Assembly (NCBI RefSeq): GCF_900537085.1
Contig: NZ_UNRE01000006.1
Coordinates: forward strand, 186,001 to 250,000
DNA: 64,000 nt
Direction: 5' to 3'
Origin: Agarivorans sp. Alg241-V36
GTDB lineage: Bacteria > Pseudomonadota > Gammaproteobacteria > Enterobacterales > Celerinatantimonadaceae
A program made the translations under genes and the position numbers. Each line of letters begins with the position of its first letter. Within the stretch, counting starts at the first letter, position 1. Shown here piece after piece: positions 48,671-57,387 of the stretch. The notes under the pieces are model-generated. The model saw only the letters and a program-made list of their open reading frames with translations, did no database searches and was not told the origin of the DNA.

Positions 48671-48719
48671 AAAGAGCAAAGAGCAAAGAGCAAAGAGCAA
48701 AGAGCAAAGAGCAAAGAGC
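48671..48719 (+). repeat. Seven-copy tandem array of a 7-bp unit
   Basis: AAAGAGC repeated seven times without error, immediately after copy 3. A unit not divisible by three and perfect identity suggest a hypervariable simple repeat. Confidence 0.95.
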
Positions 48720-48789
48720 AAGACAGCGTAGCTCTTAGCTTTAGGTGTGAAAATGAACTAGGCGTGTTCGCTCTTGATCTTAATCCCCT

Positions 48790-48975
48790 CATCATCGCCG
48801 AGTAGCGCAAGCGAGCGGCGGATAAAGGCAAAACCTGTTTGAGCGTAGCGAGTTGTTTTGGCGCCGCAGTGAGTGAGCAACGCAGGAAGAAGATGATGTT
48901 GGGGCAGCCTTTCTTTTTCCTTAGTTTTTCTTTGGCTGTTCAAAGAAAAAGGAAGTCGCCGTCAGGGCGAAATCT
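48790..48975 (-). repeat. Degenerate inverted copy of the dispersed repeat
   Basis: Read on the minus strand this region carries AACTCGCTACGCTCAAACAG, the hairpin TTTTTCTTTG/CAAAGAAAAA (48925-48950) and the GGCGGAGATGATG-like end, so it is an inverted, diverged member of the same family. Confidence 0.65.
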
Positions 48976-49132
48976 GAATTTGAAGCATATTAATTATTTA
49001 AATATTTCACTGATGATTCAGGTAAATATAGTCAAAATGATAATACTTAGTTATTGATAAACTGCCATTTGACCGATGTTTCTTAAAGCCTGTAATGTAG
49101 CTTAGCAATTAAAGTATAAGGTAATCGACTAA

Positions 49133-49996
49133 ATGAAAGAGTTATATCGTTATAGAAGCTACAACGAAAACACGATCAGGGAGTTGATAGAGAGTGAACT
49201 TTGGCATTCTCATGTTCGCCTCCTCAATGATCCCTTTGAGCATCCATTCGAATTTGATTGGAATGAGCTTAAGATCGAGAAATTACCTGAGATTAACAAA
49301 CATCTAAAAATAATGTCTCATGAAGAACTGACTGAACAATATGCTCAACGTGAACAAAATAAAGTTCTCAATTCCCTAAAAAAGTTCATTGAAATTCAAC
49401 TTCAAGACCTGGAAAAGAATGCCACAGGAACGTTTATTTGTTGCTTTAGCAGTAAATGCAACGAGCCGTTGATGTGGTCACATTATGCAAATGGTATGAC
49501 TGGCCTTTGCTTTATCTATGATAAAACAGAGTTATCTAGCCATGAAAAAATAGAGCTAAATCCAATTGATTATAATAAACAAGTCAAACAAATCACATAC
49601 CGAGATTTAAACTCATCCGTCACAGAACGAATTCAACAATTCAGTTTTACCGCAGGGAAGGTGATGAAAAAAGTCTCGGCTAAAACTGAGTTGCTAAATC
49701 ACCACTATGCTTATCAAAAACATATTCGCTGGAAATATGAAGGCGAGATTCGTAGTGTGTTGTTTGCTGGCAGTGATGAAGAAAATGCCAAATCAGGTGT
49801 GGTGGAAACCGTTTCTGATAAAGCTCTAATTGGTGTGATTATTGGTTCTAAAATGAATAAAACCAATAGAAAAGTTGTTGCAACACTATGTAAGGAACGG
49901 GGCATACCAATACACGTTGCTGCTCCCAATAAGAAAGATTACTCAGTAAATATTTATCGCGATGTTGATGACCCTGTTAATTTTGAAGAAAGTTGA
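49133..49996 (+). CDS. DUF2971-family protein
   Basis: 287 residues. LYRYRSYNENTIRELIESE, FICCFSSKCNEPLMWSHYAN and RWKYEGEIRSVLF are the usual DUF2971 blocks. Function unknown; the family is often found in accessory regions. The gene is visibly more AT-rich than its neighbours and follows the repeat cluster, which suggests horizontal acquisition. It is transcribed alone. No signal peptide or membrane helix is seen. Confidence 0.8.
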   Translation: MKELYRYRSYNENTIRELIESELWHSHVRLLNDPFEHPFEFDWNELKIEKLPEINKHLKIMSHEELTEQYAQREQNKVLNSLKKFIEIQLQDLEKNATGTFICCFSSKCNEPLMWSHYANGMTGLCFIYDKTELSSHEKIELNPIDYNKQVKQITYRDLNSSVTERIQQFSFTAGKVMKKVSAKTELLNHHYAYQKHIRWKYEGEIRSVLFAGSDEENAKSGVVETVSDKALIGVIIGSKMNKTNRKVVATLCKERGIPIHVAAPNKKDYSVNIYRDVDDPVNFEES

Positions 49997-50020
49997 TGTC
50001 ACTGCTATCTGGAAGATACA

Positions 50021-50044
50021 AAAAAGCCGCTCAATGAGCGGCTT
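50021..50044 (-). terminator. Terminator of pntAB
   Basis: On the minus strand, GCCGCTCA/TGAGCGGC ends in a run of Ts, just beyond the pntB stop. Confidence 0.88.
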
Positions 50045-50066
50045 CCATCATAAACAAATCATTTGC

Positions 50067-51467
50067 TTAGATATGAGAAAGGATCTTCTGAACTGTCTCT
50101 TTCGCATCACCAAACAACATGTCAGTATTCTCTTTAAAGAACAATGGGTTTTGAACACCGGCATAACCCGTTGCCATTGAACGCTTAAATACCACTACCT
50201 TCTTCGCATCCCAAACTTCAAGCACTGGCATACCGGCAATTGGGCTACCTGGCTCTTTAGCTGCAGGGTTAACCGTGTCGTTAGCACCAATTACTAGCAC
50301 TACGTCGGTAGAGGCGAAGTCTTCGTTAATCTCGTCCATTTCCATTACGATGTCGTAAGGTACTTTGGCTTCGGCTAACAATACGTTCATGTGGCCTGGT
50401 AAACGACCAGCTACTGGGTGAATAGCAAAACGAACGTTTATGCCTTTATCACGTAGCTGTTTGGTAATTTCCGCTACTGGGTATTGGGCTTGTGCTACTG
50501 CCATGCCGTAACCTGGAGCGATAATCACTTCGTTCGCGTCTTTTAGCATTTCGGCTACGTCTTCAGCTTGCACTTCGGTGTGCTCGCCTTGGTCTACGTC
50601 ACTAGCTACAACTGTGCCGCCTTCTGAGCCAAAGCCACCTAAGATTACGCTGATGAACGAGCGGTTCATTGCTTTACACATGATGTAAGACAGAATTGCA
50701 CCCGAGCTACCTACTAGCGCGCCGGTAATAATTAGCAAGTCGTTGCCCAGCATGAAACCGGCTGCCGCTGCTGCCCAACCAGAGTATGAATTAAGCATTG
50801 ATACAACTACTGGCATGTCGGCGCCGCCGATAGCAGATACTAAGTTGTAACCAAATACAAAGGCGATAAAGGTCATGATAACCAGTGGCCACATAGAGCC
50901 GCTATCCATGAACACACTACCTAGGTAGAATGATACCACAATCATGGCTAGGTTTAGCCAGTGAGCACCAGGAAGCGCTTTAGGGGCACTGCTAATAAGG
51001 CCGCGCAGTTTACCAAATGCTACTACTGAACCAGTGAAGGTTACCGCACCAATAAAGATACCTAAGAACACTTCAACGTCGTGAATAGACTTAGCCACTG
51101 GGTCGATAAGACCGGTTACTGAGTCAATTAACGAGCCGTGATCAATGGCGCTTGAGAAACCTACTAATACCGCTGCCATACCTACAAAGCTGTGCAGAAT
51201 TGCCACGAGTTCTGGCATTTCGGTCATTTCAACTTTAAGCGCTAGGCGGATACCGATTGCGGCACCAATACCCATGGCAAGAGTAATAATCCAGCTACCA
51301 CCGGTTACTTGGGTGCTAGCAAGTGTGGCCAGTACGGCGATAACCATACCGATAATGCCAAAGATGTTACCGCGTTGGGCGGTTTCTTGTTTACTTAGGC
51401 CGGCAAGGCTGAAGATAAACAATAGGGCAGCGATTAAATACGCTGCAGAAACAATACCTTGAGACAT
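50067..51467 (-). CDS. pntB: NAD(P) transhydrogenase subunit beta
   Basis: 466 residues. About nine membrane helices precede the NADP-binding domain III ([20 protein letters not shown], then [41 protein letters not shown]). It couples proton flow to hydride transfer between NADH and NADP. Ends with the typical [19 protein letters not shown]. It starts 14 bases after the pntA stop. Confidence 0.97.
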   Translation of the reverse strand: MSQGIVSAAYLIAALLFIFSLAGLSKQETAQRGNIFGIIGMVIAVLATLASTQVTGGSWIITLAMGIGAAIGIRLALKVEMTEMPELVAILHSFVGMAAVLVGFSSAIDHGSLIDSVTGLIDPVAKSIHDVEVFLGIFIGAVTFTGSVVAFGKLRGLISSAPKALPGAHWLNLAMIVVSFYLGSVFMDSGSMWPLVIMTFIAFVFGYNLVSAIGGADMPVVVSMLNSYSGWAAAAAGFMLGNDLLIITGALVGSSGAILSYIMCKAMNRSFISVILGGFGSEGGTVVASDVDQGEHTEVQAEDVAEMLKDANEVIIAPGYGMAVAQAQYPVAEITKQLRDKGINVRFAIHPVAGRLPGHMNVLLAEAKVPYDIVMEMDEINEDFASTDVVLVIGANDTVNPAAKEPGSPIAGMPVLEVWDAKKVVVFKRSMATGYAGVQNPLFFKENTDMLFGDAKETVQKILSHI

Positions 51468-51481
51468 GTGACTTTTTCTCC

Positions 51482-53041
51482 TTAGTCGTCTTTACGGAAC
51501 ATTTTCAGCATCCGCTGAGTCACAGTAAAACCACCGGCAATATTAATGGTGGCGATAAGCACAGCGATACCGGAGAGCAGTAATACTACCCAGGAGGTGT
51601 CGGCTTTCATTTGCACTAAGGCACCCACAATAATAATGCCGCTAATGGCGTTAGTTACACTCATTAATGGAGTGTGCAAGGCATGTGTTACGTTCCAAAC
51701 TACGTAGTAACCCACTACACAGGCCAGCAAGAACACAGTGAAGTGTTGTACAAAGTCTGCTGGTGCTACATTGGCTACCCAAGCAAAAGCAGCTGCGCCA
51801 GCGGCTGCTAGAGCAGGTTTTAGCCAAGGTTTGCTAGGTTTTTCTTCTTCCACTGGAGCCGGCTCTACTGCAGGTGCTTCGGCTTTTGGCTGAGCACTTA
51901 CTTGAATCGCTGGTGGTGGGAAGGTGATTTCGCCATCTTTAACCGAGGCTACGCCACGTAGAACTTCGTCTTCGAAGTCGATATTAATTTCGCCATCTTT
52001 TTCTGGGCTTAGTAACTTAAGTAGGTTTACTAAGTTAGTACCGTATAGTTGGCTAGCTTGTGCTGGTAAACGGCGTGAGATGTCGGTTAAACCAACAATG
52101 GTTACGTCATGTTTAACGGCAATTTCACCAGGTTCGGTTAATTCACAGTTACCGCCAGTGGCTGCGGCTAAATCCACAATCACGCTACCTGGCTTCATTA
52201 ATTCAACCATGTCGGCCAAAATCAGTTTAGGAGCTGGGCGACCAGGAATTAACGCCGTAGTAATAATGATATCTACGTCTTGAGCTTGCTCACGGAACAA
52301 GGCCATTTCAGCTTCGATAAAGGCGGCGCTCATTTCTTTAGCGTAACCATCACCGCTGCCGGTATCTTCTTCTTCGTAATCAAGCTCTAGGAACTCGGCG
52401 CCCATAGAGTTAATTTGTTCTTTAACTTCTGGGCGAGTATCAAAGGCGCGCACAATAGCGCCTAGGCTACCAGCGGTACCAATGGCCGCCAAGCCGGCTA
52501 CACCTGCACCAATAACCAATACTTTAGCGGGTGGTACTTTACCTGCGGCAGTAATTTGACCAGTAAAGAAGCGACCAAAGTGGTTGGCGGCTTCTACTAC
52601 CGCGCGGTAGCCGTCTACGTTAGCTAGTGAGCTGCGCGCATCTAAAGACTGGGCACGAGAAATACGTGGCACCATGTCCATGGCTAATAAGTTAACCTTG
52701 GCAGCTTTGAATTTTTCTAGTAACTCTGGATTTTGTGCAGGCCATGCAAAACTGGCTACCGTTGCGCCTTCCTTTATAAGGGCAAGTTCGTCAGTGGTGT
52801 TGTCGCTTCCATCTAGTGGAGCATTTACCTTAAAGATAAGGTCAGCTTGAAATGCTTGCTCTTTGCTTACAATTTCTGCGCCTGCTTCGCTGTAAGCGTC
52901 ATCATTAAAGCTGGCTGCTGTTCCCGCGCCGCTTTCCACTGCCACAGAGAAGCCTAGTTTTAGCAACTGCTCTACGGTTTTTGGGGTGGCGGCTACCCGG
53001 CTCTCCTGGTCGAAGATCTCCTTAGGTATTCCGATTTGCAT
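51482..53041 (-). CDS. pntA: NAD(P) transhydrogenase subunit alpha
   Basis: 519 residues. The N-terminal NAD-binding domain I ([40 protein letters not shown]) is followed by a Pro/Ala/Glu-rich linker and four C-terminal membrane helices. With PntB it makes the proton-translocating transhydrogenase supplying NADPH. The ATG at 53041 has AGGA 8 bases upstream. Confidence 0.97.
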   Translation of the reverse strand: MQIGIPKEIFDQESRVAATPKTVEQLLKLGFSVAVESGAGTAASFNDDAYSEAGAEIVSKEQAFQADLIFKVNAPLDGSDNTTDELALIKEGATVASFAWPAQNPELLEKFKAAKVNLLAMDMVPRISRAQSLDARSSLANVDGYRAVVEAANHFGRFFTGQITAAGKVPPAKVLVIGAGVAGLAAIGTAGSLGAIVRAFDTRPEVKEQINSMGAEFLELDYEEEDTGSGDGYAKEMSAAFIEAEMALFREQAQDVDIIITTALIPGRPAPKLILADMVELMKPGSVIVDLAAATGGNCELTEPGEIAVKHDVTIVGLTDISRRLPAQASQLYGTNLVNLLKLLSPEKDGEINIDFEDEVLRGVASVKDGEITFPPPAIQVSAQPKAEAPAVEPAPVEEEKPSKPWLKPALAAAGAAAFAWVANVAPADFVQHFTVFLLACVVGYYVVWNVTHALHTPLMSVTNAISGIIIVGALVQMKADTSWVVLLLSGIAVLIATINIAGGFTVTQRMLKMFRKDD

Positions 53042-53454
53042 AGTGTGTTCCTGCTAATGGTTGTTATGTTGAGTTGCTGTGTTGGCAACACGTCGCTGTT
53101 TATTAAATGTTTGTTAGCTACTGCATGTTAGCTAATTTTTCGCATTTGGTGTGCTATGAAAGAAAACTACGGCCTAACAGTCAAGTAACTTCGCACAAAA
53201 GTATCGCTTATTTCCATTGGTCAAACCAATTTGTAAAGTTTATCGGTGTGATAGGTTATGCCTAGGTGTAATTAGGTTAGCAAAATGTAAAGCCGCTCTT
53301 ATGTAAAAACCTTGTAGTGGCATGGAAATAGCAAGAACCCATTAGCTCTACTACTCTTTAATAAAGGTATCTTAACGAGCTTGTTAAGGTAGGTGTTGTA
53401 AGCCAAAGCCAAAGAGGAAGTAGTTAACTAAACAATTGGTGCTTGGAGGTGGTT
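53042..53454. other. Intergenic region upstream of pntA
   Basis: About 410 AT-rich bases carrying the divergent promoters of pntA and the gene at 53455. No operator, terminator or further ORF could be supported. Confidence 0.5.
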
Positions 53455-53898
53455 ATGGGTATTGCATTTTCTTTAATGATTGCAGTATTGATGTGGGCAA
53501 ACTTAGTACAGGCAAAGCCTACACTGGCGTTCGACTTTAGTGTGGAGAACGAGCTCGAGCAACCCAAAGCAGCTAATGATTTATTTAATGATATTAACTG
53601 GTTACAAGAACAGCAGCTCAATGCTCGAAGCACTAATCGCAATCAGGTGGCTACTAACACTACCGAGCAGTCAGAGTTTTTACGTTACCAACAAGTGCCG
53701 CAATGGCGCGCCAATTGGCGAGGTGGAGTGCGTTGGCAGGCCCAGCGTAATTGGTTGTTTCGCGCGAAAGGTAATCGATTGTCCAGCCATCTAACCTTGT
53801 CGAACAAAACCCTATGTGCTATTTGCAAAACGCAAATCGATACCACGGTTTGGAAAGACGGGCACGTGCAACTGCAGCTTAAGTCTTACTTTGAATAG
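53455..53898 (+). CDS. Small secreted protein of unknown function
   Basis: 147 residues. A hydrophobic N-terminus (GIAFSLMIAVLMWANLVQA) looks like a signal peptide. The mature part is charged and Gln/Asn-rich, with a late CAICKTQ motif holding two cysteines. ATG at 53455 has GGAGG 5 bases upstream; an in-frame TTG at 53443 is less likely. Not recognised. Confidence 0.65.
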   Translation: MGIAFSLMIAVLMWANLVQAKPTLAFDFSVENELEQPKAANDLFNDINWLQEQQLNARSTNRNQVATNTTEQSEFLRYQQVPQWRANWRGGVRWQAQRNWLFRAKGNRLSSHLTLSNKTLCAICKTQIDTTVWKDGHVQLQLKSYFE

Positions 53899-54178
53899 TT
53901 ACCGGTGTATTGAAAGAGGGCTAACGAGGTGGTGACAAGTACTCGCTGAGTTATTGCTTATCACTAATTGCCTAGGCAGCTATTTCCAGTACATTGTCGC
54001 AATTAGGTACTATAGAAGAACGAGATCTGCTCATTTTTTTATGTTACTCCCTTATGTTTTATTCTCGGCTGTTTCCTGCTCTAGTCTAAGTATCGTGAAA
54101 TTCTTACTTTAATCGGCATTTTGATATAGCTTAAGCGCGAATCATCAAGATATACTCCTAAAAAAAGAGGAGATTATC

Positions 54179-54340
54179 TTGGGCTATTTGCTGTTGGCCT
54201 TAATGCTTGTATTTGTTTTACCCGCGGTAAGCTTTTTTCTTGGTTACATCCACCTTTATCTAGAATATGGCGTGGTGGTGTCGGCAACCATTATTGCATT
54301 ATGGCTTTTCTTCGATTTTGTGAAAATCAAAAAGCGCTAG
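54179..54340 (+). CDS. 53-residue predicted membrane protein
   Basis: A small ORF MGYLLLALMLVFVLPAVSFF with a second membrane helix near residues 30-46 and a basic tail (KIKKR). The TTG start at 54179 is preceded by GAGGAG at an ideal 6-base distance, and there is a clean stop. Its strong ribosome binding site and hydrophobic pattern support it, though similar proteins cannot be checked here. Confidence 0.55.
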   Translation: MGYLLLALMLVFVLPAVSFFLGYIHLYLEYGVVVSATIIALWLFFDFVKIKKR

Positions 54341-54863
54341 GGCTCGCGCTATCAGTGGCCTGCGCTCCAATCGTATAAGTATGTTTATTGTCACTAGTCT
54401 GTTTTGTGAATAATTATTCACCCGGTTGTTTTGGGTCGCTAAGCCTTATGTAAGTGACTGATTCAACTATTGTTATTTTTTCTGCAAATTACAAATATAG
54501 CCAAACGCATATAAAATTCAGTTTTGTCATATCAAATAGCTATAAGTGATATTTTTCGACATTTGGCAGTATTTTTAACTCGTTGATTTTTAAAGATATT
54601 ATTTTTTGGTGATTTGGCTTGCATCCCCAAAGTGGTAAATTAGTACTTCACATTTCTAGAAAAAGCCTATAGATTACCTCCCGCAAGACTGAGCTAGATC
54701 AAGAAATGATTGGCTAAATGGAATTTTTACTGATTATTTCTTGTGCAATTTTTATTCACTAGCTAGCCTTACTTACGCAAGTGGCAATAAGCAAAATATA
54801 ACGAGAAATTAAACCAAACATTTAACTTTTTCACCCTTGCAACAACTTAGGAGATTTATCTAA
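54341..54863. other. Long AT-rich intergenic region
   Basis: About 520 bases between two small genes. Apart from the ARG-box palindrome (54406-54421) there is no ORF or strong hairpin. The 5' UTR of the 41-residue gene may be long. Confidence 0.5.
54406..54421. promoter_or_regulatory. Perfect palindrome matching the ARG box
   Basis: GTGAATAATTATTCAC matches the core of the ArgR consensus TNTGAATWWWWATTCANW exactly. No second box is seen 2-3 bases away. It lies in the 520-base gap before the 41-residue gene at 54864, and nothing arginine-related is adjacent. Confidence 0.55.
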
Positions 54864-54989
54864 ATGGAACAAGATCAACAACAAACGATGCGTTGTTTTG
54901 CAACTGGTAAAGGTTTTTTTGTGCGCCTTCCAATCAGTGAAGATATCGAAGCAAAAGAATGTGAATCAGATGTTGAAGCGGCCGAGTAA
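54864..54989 (+). CDS. 41-residue acidic protein of unknown function
   Basis: An ORF MEQDQQQTMRCFATGKGFFV continuing through RLPISEDIEAKECESDVEAA. AGGAG lies 10 bases before the ATG. A textbook terminator lies 57 bases after the stop, with no larger gene between, so this looks like a genuine stand-alone small gene. Two cysteines and an acidic C-terminus are the only visible features. Confidence 0.6.
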   Translation: MEQDQQQTMRCFATGKGFFVRLPISEDIEAKECESDVEAAE

Positions 54990-55045
54990 ACTACTCAGTA
55001 GTTGCCTTTTTAACTCGTGACTTGAATTTACGCTTGTTACATCCT

Positions 55046-55075
55046 AAACCGCTAGCCTTGGCTAGCGGTTTTTTT
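55046..55075 (+). terminator. Terminator of the 41-residue gene
   Basis: AAACCGCTAGCC/GGCTAGCGGTTT with a T run, 57 bases after the small gene. Confidence 0.9.
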
Positions 55076-55152
55076 ATGCCTGACCTTTAGTTGTCCAGTG
55101 CAGAGGGCTTCGCTTCAACCATACTTCTAAAGGCTGAGTTGCCAGCTGCTAT

Positions 55153-56040
55153 TTAACTAATACCGTCTTGGGTTTGTTCTCGTAGGTGTTGCAAGAAAGC
55201 GCTGATATTGGGATTCTCATAGCGTTGCGCCGGATAATAAGCACATACGCTACGTTGTTCTGAAAGTAGCCCCGGCACCACTTCTACTAATTTGCCGTCT
55301 AATAGCTGTTGTTGAACTAAATCTTCTGAGACTAGCACCACGCCCATATGGTGAACCGCTGCTTGAATCGCTGCCAGCGGGTCGTGAGTAACAAAACGTG
55401 AAGCCTGGTTTAGTACGGTACCCTCATTAAACTTAACCCCGCCAGCTTTGATTTGACCTTGTACTAGTAGCAGCGGTAGGGCTTTGAGTTGCTTGGCTTG
55501 GCTTATTGGCCCGCAGGAGGCTAAGAAATCGGGGCTGGCGAAGCATTTCACCGCGTAATTAAACAAATGCAGCATGCGGTAACTGGTACTGTCAAAATTG
55601 TCGAGCTGTCGGGTTACCACTATATCGAGCGATAAATCGGGGATCTCGCCTGGCTCCACTTCCATCAGTTCGATATTAAGGTGGGGATGTTGCGGTAAAA
55701 AAGAGGCAATTAGCGGCGTTACAAATAAGCTGCCCGACACCGCAGGCGCGCCAATACTTAGATTGCCGGTTAAACCGCGTGGGGAGGGACCAAGCTGCTG
55801 GCGCATATTATTAAATTGGCTCAACCAATCACAGCTTTGCAGGTAAAAGTGCTGACCTTGCTCGGTGGCCCGAACCCGCCGCGTGGTGCGCAATAGTAGT
55901 TGGCAATGCAGTTGTGACTCTAACCAAGAGATACGTTTACTGCAGGCAGAGGTAGTGATGTTTAATTGCTGGGCCGCTTGCACAAAGCTGCTGCTCTCTA
56001 CCACTGCTACGTAGGTTTGTACTGCATTTAGCCAATCCAT
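55153..56040 (-). CDS. LysR-family regulator, divergent from an MFS exporter
   Basis: 295 residues. The helix-turn-helix (VQTYVAVVESSSFVQAAQQL, TSACSKRISWLESQ) and effector domain are typical of the group near AaeR/DsdC-like repressor-activators. ATG at 56040 is preceded by AGGAG at 7 bases; the ATG at 56070 has none. A perfect palindrome lies just upstream. It probably controls the divergent MFS-acyltransferase pair. Confidence 0.88.
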   Translation of the reverse strand: MDWLNAVQTYVAVVESSSFVQAAQQLNITTSACSKRISWLESQLHCQLLLRTTRRVRATEQGQHFYLQSCDWLSQFNNMRQQLGPSPRGLTGNLSIGAPAVSGSLFVTPLIASFLPQHPHLNIELMEVEPGEIPDLSLDIVVTRQLDNFDSTSYRMLHLFNYAVKCFASPDFLASCGPISQAKQLKALPLLLVQGQIKAGGVKFNEGTVLNQASRFVTHDPLAAIQAAVHHMGVVLVSEDLVQQQLLDGKLVEVVPGLLSEQRSVCAYYPAQRYENPNISAFLQHLREQTQDGIS

Positions 56041-56062
56041 TAATTCACTCCTAGATTGATTG

Positions 56063-56077
56063 TTTCCCATTGGGAAA
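56063..56077. promoter_or_regulatory. Palindromic LysR-type operator
   Basis: TTTCCCATTGGGAAA, a perfect palindrome around a central T, in the intergenic region between the LysR gene and the MFS gene. Confidence 0.55.
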
Positions 56078-56157
56078 TAAACAGTGTCTTTGATGAATGA
56101 TTATCCGCTTTTAGCTTTGTTTTACAATGAGTGACGCTGATGTATTGGAGTTTATTA

Positions 56158-57339
56158 GTGAGCTATTCGCGGATCCCGCTGTTTTTTTCTATCGCTTTTA
56201 TTGCCTGTTCCCAATTAACCAATGGGCTACTTGCGCCTGCTTTACCGGAAATGGCCACTCATTTTGCGGTAGACGAGCATTTAGTGCAGCGTTTAATTGT
56301 GGTGTTCATTTTAGGCTTAGGGATCTCGCAACTTTTTTATGGACCATTGGCAGATAGTTACGGCAGACGACGAATTTTCTGGTTAGGCCAAGCCATCTTC
56401 TTGTTAGGCAACTTGCTGACATTTTTGGGCTTTAATAATCTTGATCTGCTGTTAGTGGGGGTAATGATTCAAGGCCTAGGCGCGGGCAGCAACCAAATCT
56501 TAGCCCGCTGTTTAATTAGCGATAGCTATCGCGGCAAAGAGCTTAAACATGGCTTTGCCTGGTTAGGCATGGCGGCGTCGGTTATCCCAGTACTCGGGCC
56601 GGTTATTGGTGGCATTGTCACCGCCTATTGGGGCTGGCACTATTTGTTTGTGATTATTGGTATTGCTGGAGCAAGCTTATTAATCATTGCTGCCAAACTC
56701 TTACCAGAGACTCAAGTAGAAGCCGGCCCGCCGCTTAACATGAGCAGAGTGTTTAACGACTACCTAAACTTGGCCGCAGATCGCCACTTTATTCACTATT
56801 CTAGTTTTGCTTGGATCGCTAGCATTGGCTTGATGTACATGATCAGCAGCGCACCATTTGTATTGCAGCATGATTTTGGCTTGTCGGCGGATAACTTTGG
56901 TTTGGTGATGATAGTGCCAGCAGCAGGTTTGGCTTTGGGCAGCGCTTTTACCCGTCGCTTTAACGGTCGCTGGCCAGAACAGCAAATTCTACTATTAGCC
57001 TCTGTGCTGCCTTTTATCGCAGCCTTTATATTGCTGACTCAGGCTCACTCTTTATTTTGGGTGGTTGCAGCGATGAGCTTAATTAGCATTAGTGTTGGGG
57101 CGATTTACCCGATATCTCAATCAGGGTTATTTGCTCACTTTTCTGGCCAAGCAGGCACGGTGTCTGCCTTAAGTGGCACGACACAAATGACCCTTACCGC
57201 CTTAGCCGTTGGTGGTTTAACTAGCGCCTTTATGCCAAGCCCAAGTGCGATGGCGATCATATTTAGCGTGATGGCTGTTGCCTTAATCCTCAACATGGTG
57301 ATCCAGATAGTGAAAGTGAAAGCGCCAACTATGCAATGA
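56158..57339 (+). CDS. MFS drug-resistance transporter (Bcr/CflA type)
   Basis: 393 residues with about twelve membrane helices. The loop 2-3 motif GPLADSYGRRRIFWLGQ and GLGAGSNQILARCLISD match the Bcr/CflA family of drug or metabolite:H+ antiporters. GTG at 56158, with GGAG 7 bases upstream, is preferred over GTG at 56131. It starts a pair with the downstream condensation-domain gene, 49 bases apart. Confidence 0.85.
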   Translation: MSYSRIPLFFSIAFIACSQLTNGLLAPALPEMATHFAVDEHLVQRLIVVFILGLGISQLFYGPLADSYGRRRIFWLGQAIFLLGNLLTFLGFNNLDLLLVGVMIQGLGAGSNQILARCLISDSYRGKELKHGFAWLGMAASVIPVLGPVIGGIVTAYWGWHYLFVIIGIAGASLLIIAAKLLPETQVEAGPPLNMSRVFNDYLNLAADRHFIHYSSFAWIASIGLMYMISSAPFVLQHDFGLSADNFGLVMIVPAAGLALGSAFTRRFNGRWPEQQILLLASVLPFIAAFILLTQAHSLFWVVAAMSLISISVGAIYPISQSGLFAHFSGQAGTVSALSGTTQMTLTALAVGGLTSAFMPSPSAMAIIFSVMAVALILNMVIQIVKVKAPTMQ

Positions 57340-57387
57340 TTGCTGCTTATTGAGTTATCTGCAGTTTGCTTGCCTTAGGGGGTTTTG

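Noticed and set aside
48671-48719. Short repeats that might be a CRISPR array
   Set aside because: The unit is 7 bases with no spacers; it is a simple tandem repeat.
48174-48831. Several overlapping reading frames of 100-150 codons on both strands, some with KEQRAKSKEQ-like runs
   Set aside because: They run across the dispersed repeats and the 7-bp array, have no ribosome binding site, and are explained by the repeat sequence.
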